Shown here: positions 35,899 through 44,132 of the stretch, piece by piece
Position numbering within the stretch: the first letter of the stretch is position 1
Layout: each line of letters starts with the position of its first letter
DNA from: Rhizonema sp. PD37
Lineage (GTDB): Bacteria; Cyanobacteriota; Cyanobacteriia; Cyanobacteriales; Nostocaceae
DNA length: 50,903 bases
Direction of reading: 5' to 3'
Assembly (NCBI GenBank): GCA_029379215.1
Contig: JAQYWO010000026.1
Location: forward strand, 1 to 50,903
Made by a program: the position numbers and the translations under genes
Notes under the pieces: model-generated
What the model was told of the DNA's origin: nothing
The model's input: only the letters and a program-made list of their open reading frames with translations
Databases searched by the model: none

Positions 35899-36812
35899 CT
35901 GTGGTGAAAATCCAAAATCGGTAATAGCGTTCCCTATTCGGATCAGATACCATGCAAAAAAACCTCCAATAATTAGGCACAAGCAAGGCTGGGGTGGAAC
36001 ACTAAAAACCTTCGGCAGGCGGTAAAGTTGAAAACTAAAGCCTTTCATCCCTTCAATTTTTTTGTCTGTAACCTGAAAGCTTTGCCAATCAATTGTTTTA
36101 GCAGAATTTTTATCCCCTCTGGTTGTCTACCTGAGTTAGCATTTCTCAAATAAACTTCGGTTAGTTGATAGGCTAATAGTATAATAATTATAGTAGTCTT
36201 GCATAGTCTTAGTGAAATAGCAAGGGCAGTTGAACAAAAATTACAACATTAAATTTTTTGTACAAAGGCTTCTACAAATGTGGAGAAAAAGGGAGTATTG
36301 GTGCAAATTTGAGACTAGATCAGATTGAAATCAGCTAAATATTGCTAATCCGGTTCTAGCGAAACCGAAGCGGCGATCGCAGACGCTGAAAAACTGAAAT
36401 TCTTTTTATAAAGTCATTTGACATTTTTCAGAACAGCGATCTAAGCAACGATTCACTGAAACGCGCTACTTGTGTTTTAGTTTTGCTCATGCACACAACA
36501 ACTGCTCAGCAATTATCTTGCAATTAGCATTACAATAACAGTAATATACTCAATAAGTTGCGTATATGCTTTTCTATATTGATTAATTGGGCTTTATACC
36601 TTAATTTTAAATTTTTTTGAAAATTGTCCTTGATTTTCTCAAGAAACTATGTGATTATACTTTTAACAAAAATAATACGGTAATTTGACTGAATAACAGT
36701 ATTATGAAGAGCGTAGATGCTAGTCTACTGAAAACTTGCATAACAAAACTGTGCGATCGCCAAAGTCTTTCTGTAGTGGGCATCTAATATTAAAGTGAGG
36801 AATTTGAGCAGT
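35899..36812. other. Divergent intergenic region
   Basis: This region lies between the sulfonate unit (minus strand) and the flavoprotein operon (plus strand). It is AT-rich and must hold both promoters. A TTACCGTA-type sequence on the minus strand lies at 36,674-36,703. The open frame on the minus strand to 36,048 is probably not translated. I see no other gene. Confidence 0.45.
36674..36703. promoter_or_regulatory. Candidate control element upstream of the flavoprotein gene
   Basis: AATACGGTAATTTGACTGAA plus TAACAGTATT has AATAC/GTATT ends and contains TTACCGTA on the minus strand, as in two other upstream regions of this window. It lies about 110 bp before the flavoprotein ATG, a plausible operator position. 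Confidence 0.35.
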
Positions 36813-38441
36813 ATGAACCAGTTTTGGTCAGAAGAGTCATCTACCACAGATATTTATCCCAACTTGCAGGCAGATGTGCTGATAATTGGAGGTGGTCCGG
36901 CTGGTACTTGGGCAGCTTGGAGTGCAGCATCGAGTGGTGCTAAAGTTGTCCTCGTAGATAAAGGTTACTGTGGTACAACAGGCTGCGCGGCGGCATCTGG
37001 CAATGGCGTTTGGTACGTACCGCCTGATGCCGATGCTCGAGCTACAGCAATGGCAAGTCGCGAAACATTGGGTGGATTTTTATCAAACCGCGATTGGATG
37101 CAGCGGGTACTGGATCAAACTTATGCGAACGTCAATCTGTTAGGAGACTGGGGTTATCCCTTTCCCACCGACGAATCGGGTAAACCCTATCGGCGTAGTC
37201 TCCAAGGACCAGAATATATGCGACTGATGCGCAAGCAAATCAAACGGGCAGGCGTCACAATCTTAGACAATAGTCCAGCTTTGCAACTGTTGGTATCTGA
37301 TGGTGTAGTTGCAGGTGCAACAGGAATTAACCGTCAAACTGGTAAAAAATGGATTGTGCAATCAGGCGCTGTGATCATTGCCACTGGCGGCTGTGCTTTC
37401 TTAAGTAAAGCACTAGGATGTAACGTTTTAACCGGGGACGGTTACTTAATGGCGGCTGAAGCAGGTGCCGAAATGTCGGGAATGGAATTTTCCAACGCTT
37501 ATGGCATCTGTCCCGCCTTTTCTTCCGTCACCAAAACCCTATTTTACAGCTGGGCAACTTTTACCTACGAAGACAACACCCCAATTCCAGGCGCAGGTTC
37601 ACACGGGGGACGTTCGGTGATTGCCAAAACCTTGTTGAATCAACCAGTTTACGCCATTATCGATCAAGCAACAGAAGAAATGCGCTCAGCCATGCGTAAG
37701 GCACAGCCCAACTTCTTCCTACCCTTGGATCGGGCAGGCATTGATCCGTTTACCCAGCGCTTCCCCGTCACCCTCCGCCTCGAAGGAACAGTGCGTGGTA
37801 CAGGTGGAATTAGAATTGTGGATGATACCTGCGCTACCTCTGTAAGAGGATTGTATGCTGCTGGAGATGCAGCAACAAGAGAATTAATCTGTGGTGGGTT
37901 CACAGGCGGCGGTAGCCATAATGCTGCTTGGGCGATATCTTCAGGTTATTGGGCTGGACAATCTGCTACCGTTTACGCCCATGGGTTGGGAGATAAAGCA
38001 ACACAACGCCCAACAGAAGCAATAGGCGAAGCTGCATTCTATTCTAGCAGTGATCGCACCCTAAACCCCGATCAAATCATCCAAGCAACCCAAGACGAAG
38101 TCTTCCCCTATGATCGCAACTATTTCCGCAACGAGAAAAATTTGACAGAATCGTTGCAGAGGTTAAATCAACTTTGGCAAGAGATTCGTAATAGCCAATC
38201 TGCAAACGATCAAAATATCGTCCGGACGCGGGAAGCAGCAGCAATGGTAGCAACAGCGCGATGGATGTACAGCAGCGCTTTAGAACGCAAAGAAACTCGC
38301 GGTATGCACAAGCACCAAGACCATCCACAATTGGATGCAAACCAGCAGCATCACCTGATTAGTGGAGGTTTAGATCAAGTCTGGGTAAAACCAGAACCTA
38401 AAAAACTAGAGACTCACGAGTTGTCAATGGTTAGTAAATAG
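36813..38441 (+). CDS. FAD-dependent oxidoreductase, AprA/FrdA-like flavoprotein
   Basis: This 542-residue member of the fumarate reductase/succinate dehydrogenase/adenylylsulfate reductase flavoprotein family has the dinucleotide site DVLIIGGGPAGTWAAWSAAS (residues 21-40) and an IIATGGCAF FAD segment. The C-terminal FAD block GTGGIRIVDDTCATSVRGLY is followed by AAGDAATRELICGGFTGGGS. I chose the ATG at 36,813; a GTG at 36,795 is also in frame. A two-cluster ferredoxin gene follows after 27 bp, the same order as aprA and aprB. It is clearly smaller than true AprA (over 600), and sulfate reduction is not expected. A role in organosulfur oxidation or reduction is inferred from neighbours. Confidence 0.9.
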   Translation: MNQFWSEESSTTDIYPNLQADVLIIGGGPAGTWAAWSAASSGAKVVLVDKGYCGTTGCAAASGNGVWYVPPDADARATAMASRETLGGFLSNRDWMQRVLDQTYANVNLLGDWGYPFPTDESGKPYRRSLQGPEYMRLMRKQIKRAGVTILDNSPALQLLVSDGVVAGATGINRQTGKKWIVQSGAVIIATGGCAFLSKALGCNVLTGDGYLMAAEAGAEMSGMEFSNAYGICPAFSSVTKTLFYSWATFTYEDNTPIPGAGSHGGRSVIAKTLLNQPVYAIIDQATEEMRSAMRKAQPNFFLPLDRAGIDPFTQRFPVTLRLEGTVRGTGGIRIVDDTCATSVRGLYAAGDAATRELICGGFTGGGSHNAAWAISSGYWAGQSATVYAHGLGDKATQRPTEAIGEAAFYSSSDRTLNPDQIIQATQDEVFPYDRNYFRNEKNLTESLQRLNQLWQEIRNSQSANDQNIVRTREAAAMVATARWMYSSALERKETRGMHKHQDHPQLDANQQHHLISGGLDQVWVKPEPKKLETHELSMVSK

Positions 38442-38468
38442 TGGTTAGTAAAACAACTAACAACCAAC

Positions 38469-38798
38469 ATGATTGAATTAGTCAGCGCGATGCGGTGCAT
38501 AGAGTGTAATATCTGCGTCAACGTTTGCCCAACGAATGTATTTGACAGCGTACCAAATGCACCTCCAACTATTGCTAGACAGAGTGACTGTCAAACTTGT
38601 TTCATGTGCGAATTGTACTGTCCAGTAGATGCCCTTTATGTAGCACCTCAAGTCGAACCGCTTGAGTCAGTAGACGAGAAGTCTCTTGCAGAAGCCGGAC
38701 TACTAGGTAGCTATCGCAAAAATATCGGTTGGGGTCGTGAACGCACAAACGGAGCCAAAGAAGATTCAACTTACGAATTACTAAAGCATTTAAAGTAA
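38469..38798 (+). CDS. 4Fe-4S ferredoxin family protein (AprB-like)
   Basis: This 109-residue ferredoxin has two [4Fe-4S] motifs: cysteines 10, 13, 16, 20 (CIECNICVNVCP) and 41, 44, 47, 51 (CQTCFMCELYCP). The second, with CFMCELYCP, is the AprB-type variant. The C-terminal ~45 residues (LGSYRKNIGWGRERTNGAKE) form an extra tail that may contact the flavoprotein. It follows the flavoprotein gene by 27 bp and surely forms an operon with it, passing electrons to or from the FAD. Its tail is shorter than that of authentic AprB. Confidence 0.92.
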   Translation: MIELVSAMRCIECNICVNVCPTNVFDSVPNAPPTIARQSDCQTCFMCELYCPVDALYVAPQVEPLESVDEKSLAEAGLLGSYRKNIGWGRERTNGAKEDSTYELLKHLK

Positions 38799-38849
38799 AA
38801 AAAAGACTTAAGACTTGCGCAAAAAACCAAAAACCCTATATTTTCTCTT

Positions 38850-39020
38850 TGTGTCGCGTCCTTACGGGTTCGCCCTCCCTTGTGACGCTTGCTACAATGC
38901 TACGAACGTGGTTCAAGGCAGCGTCTAGAAAGAGTGAGTAGATCGCGCTCCGCAGTCCCCTAGGGAAGGAAACTCTCCTCAGAACTGCGAGAATGCAGCG
39001 CTGGCTCCTCTGTGCCTGGT
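38850..39020. repeat. GC-rich repeat cluster between ferredoxin and binding-protein genes
   Basis: GTGTCGCGTCCTTACGGGTT, CCCTTGTGACGCTTGCTACA and CAGTCCCCTAGGGAAGG resemble other repeat clusters of the window. No coding signal is seen. The cluster may separate the following gene from the flavoprotein operon. Confidence 0.5.
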
Positions 39021-39054
39021 GCGGTTCATTAAAAAAATCCCTTTGCGAAGTCAT

Positions 39055-40086
39055 ATGACTGATTTTGTCCATCCACCCCTTCTTTCCAGATTATCCACCT
39101 TAATAGCATCTCTCTTACTACTAAACACCGCGTGTAGTTCCAATCAAATCTTATCTCAAGAAGCACCAAGCACTAAAACCCAAGCCCCATCAACTACTTT
39201 TACCCTGCACTTAGGTATCATTGGTAACACTAATATTCCAACTGGACCTATAGGCTGGGCAATACATAAAGGCAACCTTAAGCCGGAATTAGAGAAATTG
39301 GGGATCGCAAAGGTCCAGATCTTCAATTTTCCTAACGGACCAGATCTCAATGAAGCCCTTGTAGCAGAGAAGGTAGACATTGGCATCTATGGCGATACAC
39401 CAGCGATCGTCGCCAAAGCTAATGGCATCAAAACCCGATTAATTAGCCAAGAGCAAGTGGGGCAAAATGCTTGGTTGTTAGCTAAGAAAAACGGACCGCA
39501 TTCAATTACAGAACTCAAAGGGCAAAAGGTGGCGACATCAAAAGGATCGTATATGCACCGCTACTTATTAGGATTATTGCAAAAAAATGGCATTGCTGAA
39601 CAAGCAACCGTTGTTCACCTACTCCCAAGCGTTGCCCAAGCAGCCCTAGAACGTGGCGATGTCGCTGCCATTGCCGCACCGACTGGTACAGGTCCAATTT
39701 TAGTGTCAAAAGGGTTTCCAGTAATTGATGAAGCAGCTAAACATTCTGACTTAGCAGGGACAAGCGCTACTGTAATAACAGAAAATTTCCTTACCAAACA
39801 TCCTAATCTTCCCAAGAAGTGGAATCAGATTAAACTTGAAGCAGTCAAAGATATTAAAGCCAACCCAGAAGAATATTACAAATTTCACGCCCAAGCATCT
39901 GGATACCCAATTAATATCGTTAAAGCTTCCTTGTCCGTCAAACAGTTTCCCGAGGAACCATTTTCTGCTCAAGGATTGCAACTCTTAGAAGGAACCAAGA
40001 AATTTTTAGTCACAGAGAAATTAGCCAAATCAGATTTTAAACTAACCGATTGGATTCTTACTATAGGACTCCTATTTGATTTTTGA
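39055..40086 (+). CDS. Sulfonate-type ABC substrate-binding lipoprotein, 3' end altered by IS
   Basis: This is a second SsuA/TauA-like periplasmic binding protein, 343 residues. Its lipoprotein signal (LSTLIASLLLLNTACSS) puts the lipid on the Cys of NTAC. TLHLGIIGNTNIPTGPIGWA, FNFPNGPDLNEALVAEKVDI and ELKGQKVATSKGSYMHRYLL match the family. The last seven residues, IGLLFDF, are encoded by the left end of the IS630 element inserted after LKLTDWILT-type sequence. Since these proteins normally end near this point, it may still work. The ATG at 39,055 is followed by a basic-poor leader. An in-frame ATG at 39,019 lies in the repeat. No permease or ATPase gene follows the IS. Confidence 0.87.
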   Translation: MTDFVHPPLLSRLSTLIASLLLLNTACSSNQILSQEAPSTKTQAPSTTFTLHLGIIGNTNIPTGPIGWAIHKGNLKPELEKLGIAKVQIFNFPNGPDLNEALVAEKVDIGIYGDTPAIVAKANGIKTRLISQEQVGQNAWLLAKKNGPHSITELKGQKVATSKGSYMHRYLLGLLQKNGIAEQATVVHLLPSVAQAALERGDVAAIAAPTGTGPILVSKGFPVIDEAAKHSDLAGTSATVITENFLTKHPNLPKKWNQIKLEAVKDIKANPEEYYKFHAQASGYPINIVKASLSVKQFPEEPFSAQGLQLLEGTKKFLVTEKLAKSDFKLTDWILTIGLLFDF

Positions 40087-40232
40087 ACAGAAGTACGAGA
40101 TAATACGGTGGGGTGTATAAGTATTTAAAAATAATAATTATAATTTACGTACGCTCCTGATTGGAGGGAGAAAGGAATTAATGGCTGACTGTCCGAGGTT
40201 TCAACGTGATTGTGGACAATAAAGCCTATACC

Positions 40233-40430
40233 GTGTAATACATGAATAAAGCTGATCAAGATTTTCGGTGTAATACATGGAATAGAGGAAATAAGATTTT
40301 TCCATGTATTACATGAGAGAAAATTGAATTCACTTGGAGGCGATTCCTCATAAACATGATCTGGGTGTAATTTTGTGTAGCACATCTGACAATCCACCAA
40401 CTTTGGGTTAAACTTACGATGTAATACACG
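40233..40430. repeat. Repeated TGTAATACATG sites at 35-bp spacing
   Basis: GTGTAATACATG occurs at 40,233-40,244 and 40,268-40,279, and CATGTATTACATG, a palindrome-like form, at 40,303-40,315. These are exactly 35 bp apart. A fourth site, TGTAATACACG, is at 40,420-40,430. The first two units also share AAGATTTT before the next copy. They lie in the non-transposase part of the IS element. Function is unknown: binding sites, iterons or structured RNA. Confidence 0.6.
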
Positions 40431-40514
40431 GACGATGTTGAAATGGGACATTTAAGGCAAGTTCGCACTTAAAGACAATGATTATGCTCTTGCGAGGAAA
40501 GCTCGATAAAATTC

Positions 40515-41627
40515 CTATTTGATTTTTGAAAAAGCTCCGTACATCTGAAGACGGCCGAAATCAAAAGTAGTGTGTCGGATAAACCACTCGAACATCCATT
40601 TCAAATGAGAAAATGAAGGAATCAAGGCACAGAAACGTCGAACCCAGGTTTTAGCTTGTAACCAAATATCCGATAGGGGGGTTTTGTTGTGGGCAATTAG
40701 GCGCAAAACGAACGCAATGTATTTTCCATTGGTCAGTTGATAGACCTTGATTAATCTCATCCAAAAAACCCTGAATTTCTTTGGAACGGTGGTAACTCGC
40801 GCCATCCCAAAAAATCAGCAATCGTTGATTAGGGGACTCGCCTAGTAAATAACGTAGATAATCAATCGTATTCACTGAATTACCAGCATCATAGGCTTTA
40901 AGCAACAATTTTCGTTCAAGATAGTCAATAGCACCGTAGTATGTCTGTTTATCTCGTTCATTCACAACCGGAACCGCGATTTCTTGGTCTGTTTTCCCCC
41001 ACACATAGCCGATGGCGTCTCCCCACATTAAATGGCACTCATCAATTAGCAACACTCTCAATTTTCCCGTTTCAATTTCGCTGCGGTTGTTTGCCAACAA
41101 TGTTTCAATCTCTTTTTTTTGCGCCAACAGCATCTGGCGAGGCTTTAGGATTTAACTTCGTCGTTAACTTCTGCGCTGATTCCTGCTGCATTGAACAGGT
41201 CGTAGTAACTTTGCTTTGACTCATAAACCACGTCATACTCAAAAGCTAGCTTATACTCTAGTTCCCCAAGTTCCCACGAATCTCGTGTTTGTAGCCAACT
41301 CAACACCTGTTCTCGTTGTTCGGCATCCAGATAGCTCCTCCTCCCAAAGTAGTTCAGTCGCAGTCCATCAATTCCATCTTCCTCGTAAGCTTGCTTCCAA
41401 TTTGTTATGGACCCTCGCGACACGTCTAGAATTGTTTGAATCTCATCGTATAAGTATCCTTGATAAACCAGCTTTACTGCTAGGGCTTTTCTCACCTCAC
41501 GGGCATCTGGACGGAGGGCTATAAATTCCTGTAGATCGGCGATCGCTTTTTGAGCAGTCTCAAGAGGGGGCATCGCTGCAACCTTTCTTTCTGGCAACAT
41601 CGCAGTTTGTAAATACTGACCTATCAT
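40515..41627 (-). pseudogene. IS630-family transposase, frameshifted
   Basis: The N-terminal helix-turn-helix part (41,145-41,627) reads ALAVKLVYQGYLYDEIQTIL, then SRGSITNWKQAYEEDGIDGL. The catalytic part (from about 41,133) has VLLIDECHLMWGDAIGYVWG, LLIFWDGASYHRSKE and FAPNCPQQNP, giving Asp, Asp and a final acidic residue in NPLSDIW. Frame changes are needed near 41,140, where A-rich slippage at an A8 run is possible, and at a C6 run near 40,675, where one extra C shifts NPLSDIWLQAK out of frame. The first may be programmed; the second looks like a mutation. The tail WVRRFCALIPSFSHLKWMFE is intact in the third frame. Confidence 0.85.
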
Positions 41628-41704
41628 TGTTTTCTGTTAAACTTATACACCCCACCGTATTATCTCGTATTTCTGTTCAAAAATCAAATAGGAGTCCTAT
41701 AGTG

Positions 41705-41842
41705 TTACCGTTCGTGTTGTTGCGTCATCGACAACGTTGCTCCTGGCGCACAAATTCGATACAGCTCCTGAATAATTTTCAGATAAGTTTCCGTTTGTTG
41801 TCCAAAATGATCTAAAACGTGGTGCATCTCAATCTCGAGCAC
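41705..41842 (-). pseudogene. SAM-dependent methyltransferase fragment
   Basis: The minus-strand frame reads VLEIEMHHVLDHFGQQTETY and then LKIIQELYRICAPGATLSM before a stop at 41,705. This matches the motif II-IV region of small class I methyltransferases (EIxxHHVLEHL...IIKELYRVCxPGA). Both ends are missing. The IS630 insertion lies a few bases from its 3' end. The remainder of the gap to 41,980 shows nothing. Confidence 0.7.
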
Positions 41843-41980
41843 ACTATTATTTTTTCAAGAATAAGGGAATTTTTCCAGATTGAAGCGAACATCAGGATTG
41901 CCAAAATTTAGAGATCAATCCTAAATCATTCATGAGAAAGCTCAATATTCATGGAGTTCAAGAAAGAAAACTTTTCCAGT

Positions 41981-42400
41981 CTACAACTCAATTGAAAAGT
42001 GATGACTTGTAATGTGCATGTGCTGCATTAGATAAAATCTGTGAGCTTCAAATCGCTGGACACCAGAATCAAGACTTAGGTGTTCGCAATTATTTTTTGT
42101 TGCATATTCAATTAGCCACTGGAATAACTTTTGACCATAGCCCTGTGACCGCTTCGACTCATCAACAACTAAGTCATCAATATATAAAAACCTTCCCAAT
42201 GCTAGACACGTATAAATGCGAAATCCAGCAACTGCCACAGTTTTCCCCTCTACTTGAAAAAAGGCAAGTTGATATCCCTCTTTCATCTGACACTGAAGTT
42301 GATCGACAAACTTAGCTTCCTCTAAGTGCGGACGCAACTGGGACAAAACAGGAAAACACCCTAATATTTGAAAGTCATATTCTGCTAATTGTATTGACAC
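41981..42400 (-). CDS. GNAT family N-acetyltransferase
   Basis: The 139-residue protein has the GNAT acetyl-CoA fold: strand LYIDDLVVDESKRSQGYGQK carries the R/Q-x-x-G-x-G/A-type pyrophosphate loop (RSQGYGQKL). SLDSGVQRFEAHRFYLMQHM is motif B. The start is a GTG with GGGAG 9 nt upstream. It stands alone beside the IS element. The substrate is unknown. Similar single-domain acetyltransferases are abundant in cyanobacteria. Confidence 0.88.
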   Translation of the reverse strand: MSIQLAEYDFQILGCFPVLSQLRPHLEEAKFVDQLQCQMKEGYQLAFFQVEGKTVAVAGFRIYTCLALGRFLYIDDLVVDESKRSQGYGQKLFQWLIEYATKNNCEHLSLDSGVQRFEAHRFYLMQHMHITSHHFSIEL

Positions 42401-43046
42401 TGAATATTACTCCCAAAGATATTGCTCCTGCTCAATTCCATAACCATAGATTATACTCATCGAAAAAATACTATGCTGCTTAGCTGCAATCAAAGTTATA
42501 AACTACATTAACTCTGCCAGTTTACTGTATATTAATACTTGCACAGCTACTTGCAAAAAGCAAGATAAATGCAACTGTTAACTTACAAAATACGCTTGAC
42601 GGTAACGAAGCTAACGGCTTAAGCCGTATCGCCAAGCTCCTTGAGTCCCTGCACCATACGCCGTCAGGACTGTTCACTGATTTAAACGAGGCTCAATGAA
42701 CCAAAGTTTTTAGTAGCGATGCGCGTTAATGGTTATCCGTTTTTGTCCGGGTTTATCCCAACCCTAGCAGCTTGTTTGTTTCTCACGAATAGAAAGGACG
42801 TGAAAATTAATTATGCGTTACCTGAAACCCTTCTCTCTACCAAGGGTTATCGCGTCTTTACGTCTTTTCCACCAGATGTCTAATGATTTAGGACTGCCGT
42901 ATACTATTATAAGTCTATCGACTTAGTGTAGAATAATTTCAGTTATGCTCCCGAACTGTGGAATGTTGCTTGCATTTGATAGCAACATTCCAATGCAAAC
43001 AGACGAATGTGAATAATACCTTACATATCAAACTCAGGAGATCTAC
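42401..43046. other. Intergenic region before the second TauD gene
   Basis: No gene is seen in 646 bp. It holds the shared TTTACTGTA / TTGCACAG / AAAAAGCAAG element (42,510-42,564), a GGCTTAAGCC palindrome near 42,614 and a short repeat-like stretch. The promoter of the TauD gene must lie here. Confidence 0.45.
42510..42564. promoter_or_regulatory. Shared TTTACYGTA / TTGCACAG element (upstream of tauD-like gene)
   Basis: AACTCTGCCAGTTTACTGTA, TTGCACAG and AAAAAGCAAG match 25,128-25,197 in order, with a shorter spacer after the first block. It lies about 480 bp before the TauD start codon. A common regulator of the organosulfur genes is one explanation; a dispersed repeat is another. Confidence 0.35.
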
Positions 43047-44009
43047 ATGGGCTACAAGCATATTGAAGTCAAACAGGTAGCTGGTTTCATCGGTGCTGAG
43101 ATTAGTGGCGTAGACCTTTCCCATCCTCTGAATGACGATCAAGTCAAAGAGATTCGTAAAGCGCTATTGAAGTGGAAAGTCGTGTTCTTTCGTGGTCAGA
43201 ACATCAATCATGCTGCGCAAGTTGAGTTCACGTCTCGTTTCGGCGAAGTGACCTACGCGCATCCGCTTGGAGAACCTGAACCAGTCGCGGGATTTCCGCA
43301 GATCAAACCCGTAGACCGTAAGCTCTATGAAAAGCAGTATGGTTTCCGCAGTGGAGGTCCTTGGCACACTGACGTAACAGCAGCTATTAACCCGCCAACA
43401 GCATCAATTTTACGCGCAGTTAATGTACCTAGCTTTGGTGGTGACACGCAGTGGAGTAATCTTGTTGCAGCTTATGAAGGTCTGTCAGCACCGTTACGAA
43501 CACTAGCAGATACATTAAAGGCTGAACATCGTTTCAATGGGGGCGGGCATCAGCCTCGCAACGGCAAATTTGCTGAGCGCATTGCTGTCAATCCACTCGT
43601 CTCAATCCACCCAGTCGTCAGGGTTCATCCTGAGACTGGTGAACGAGCATTGTTTATTAACCCAGGCTTCACCTCGCACATTATTGACGTCTCACCACAA
43701 GAAAGTAAGCTGCTGCTTGAGTTATTTTTCAATCAAATTACCAAGCCTACCTACACCACCCGCTTCCGATGGAACAACGGTGATATCGCCTTCTGGGACA
43801 ACCGCGCTACTGTGCATTTGGCTCCTCAAGATTTGGATCATTTGGATGTTGAGCGTCTTCTTTATCGCACCACCATCACCGGCGATGTTCCAGTTGGGGT
43901 CGATGGTTTCCGCTCGCAAGTTGTTCAAGGTGAGGCGTTCAGCGCAGAATTACCAACCGTCTTCAAGCAGAAAGCTGAGGAGTTAGAAGCACAACCAGTG
44001 CTTTCGTAA
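43047..44009 (+). CDS. TauD/TfdA family taurine- or sulfate-ester dioxygenase
   Basis: This 320-residue Fe(II)/2-oxoglutarate dioxygenase is close in pattern to AtsK/TauD. It has GAEISGVDLSHPLNDDQVKE, VVFFRGQNINHAAQVEF and the iron site H107-x-D109 in GGPWHTDVTAAINPPTAS. Distal H257 lies in FWDNRATVHLAPQDL and the following Arg binds 2-oxoglutarate. AGGAG lies 6 nt before the ATG. An arylsulfatase gene follows 123 bp downstream on the same strand, then a BASS transporter. This set fits the release of sulfate from alkyl and aryl sulfate esters or sulfonates under sulfur limitation. Confidence 0.93.
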   Translation: MGYKHIEVKQVAGFIGAEISGVDLSHPLNDDQVKEIRKALLKWKVVFFRGQNINHAAQVEFTSRFGEVTYAHPLGEPEPVAGFPQIKPVDRKLYEKQYGFRSGGPWHTDVTAAINPPTASILRAVNVPSFGGDTQWSNLVAAYEGLSAPLRTLADTLKAEHRFNGGGHQPRNGKFAERIAVNPLVSIHPVVRVHPETGERALFINPGFTSHIIDVSPQESKLLLELFFNQITKPTYTTRFRWNNGDIAFWDNRATVHLAPQDLDHLDVERLLYRTTITGDVPVGVDGFRSQVVQGEAFSAELPTVFKQKAEELEAQPVLS

Positions 44010-44049
44010 GCTGTAGAGGGTAAACCGAGCTGCGTACAGATTCTGCAGC

Positions 44050-44105
44050 CCGGTATGAAATTAGGGCGAGCCCGAAGGGGCAAGCCGCCCTTGGAGGCAT
44101 CGCGC
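44050..44105. repeat. Short GC-rich repeat between TauD and sulfatase genes
   Basis: GGGCGAGCCCGAAGGGGCAA followed by GCCGCCCTTGGAGGCATCGC is of the Nostocales intergenic repeat type. It sits in the 123-bp gap and may weaken read-through. Confidence 0.45.
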
Positions 44106-44132
44106 TACTTTTAGTCATAGGTTATTGGATGT

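Larger units (their letters stand above)
40064..41699. mobile_element. IS630-type insertion element with extra internal DNA
   Basis: The ends 40,064-40,122 and 41,641-41,699 are 59-bp inverted repeats with one mismatch (TAGGACTCCTATTTGATTTT onward), flanked by TA on both sides (40,062-40,063 and 41,700-41,701), the IS630 target duplication. The transposase gene occupies 40,515-41,627 on the minus strand. Its stop codon lies inside a third copy of the end core (ATTCCTATTTGATTTTTGAA, 40,511-40,530). So the normal transposon end lies there, and 40,064-40,510 is extra DNA capped by an inverted duplicate of the other end. The insertion altered the tail of the binding-protein gene and lies beside a methyltransferase fragment. 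Confidence 0.85.

Noticed and set aside
35899..36048. Extended N terminus of the sulfonate-binding protein (start at 36,048)
   Set aside because: It adds an extra hydrophobic segment before the lipoprotein signal, has AAGGG touching the ATG with no spacer, and is unlike the family.
36813..38798. True dissimilatory APS reductase (aprAB)
   Set aside because: The flavoprotein is too short, the ferredoxin tail is short, no sat or dsr genes are present, and the host is an oxygenic phototroph.
40233..40430. CRISPR array from the 35-bp-spaced repeats
   Set aside because: The repeated core is only about 12 bp, the intervening parts are themselves partly similar, and no cas genes are nearby.
40125..40451. 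Minus-strand 108-codon frame in the IS passenger
   Set aside because: It reads through the 35-bp repeats, giving repeated VLH-type residues, and resembles no protein; non-coding repeat DNA explains it better.
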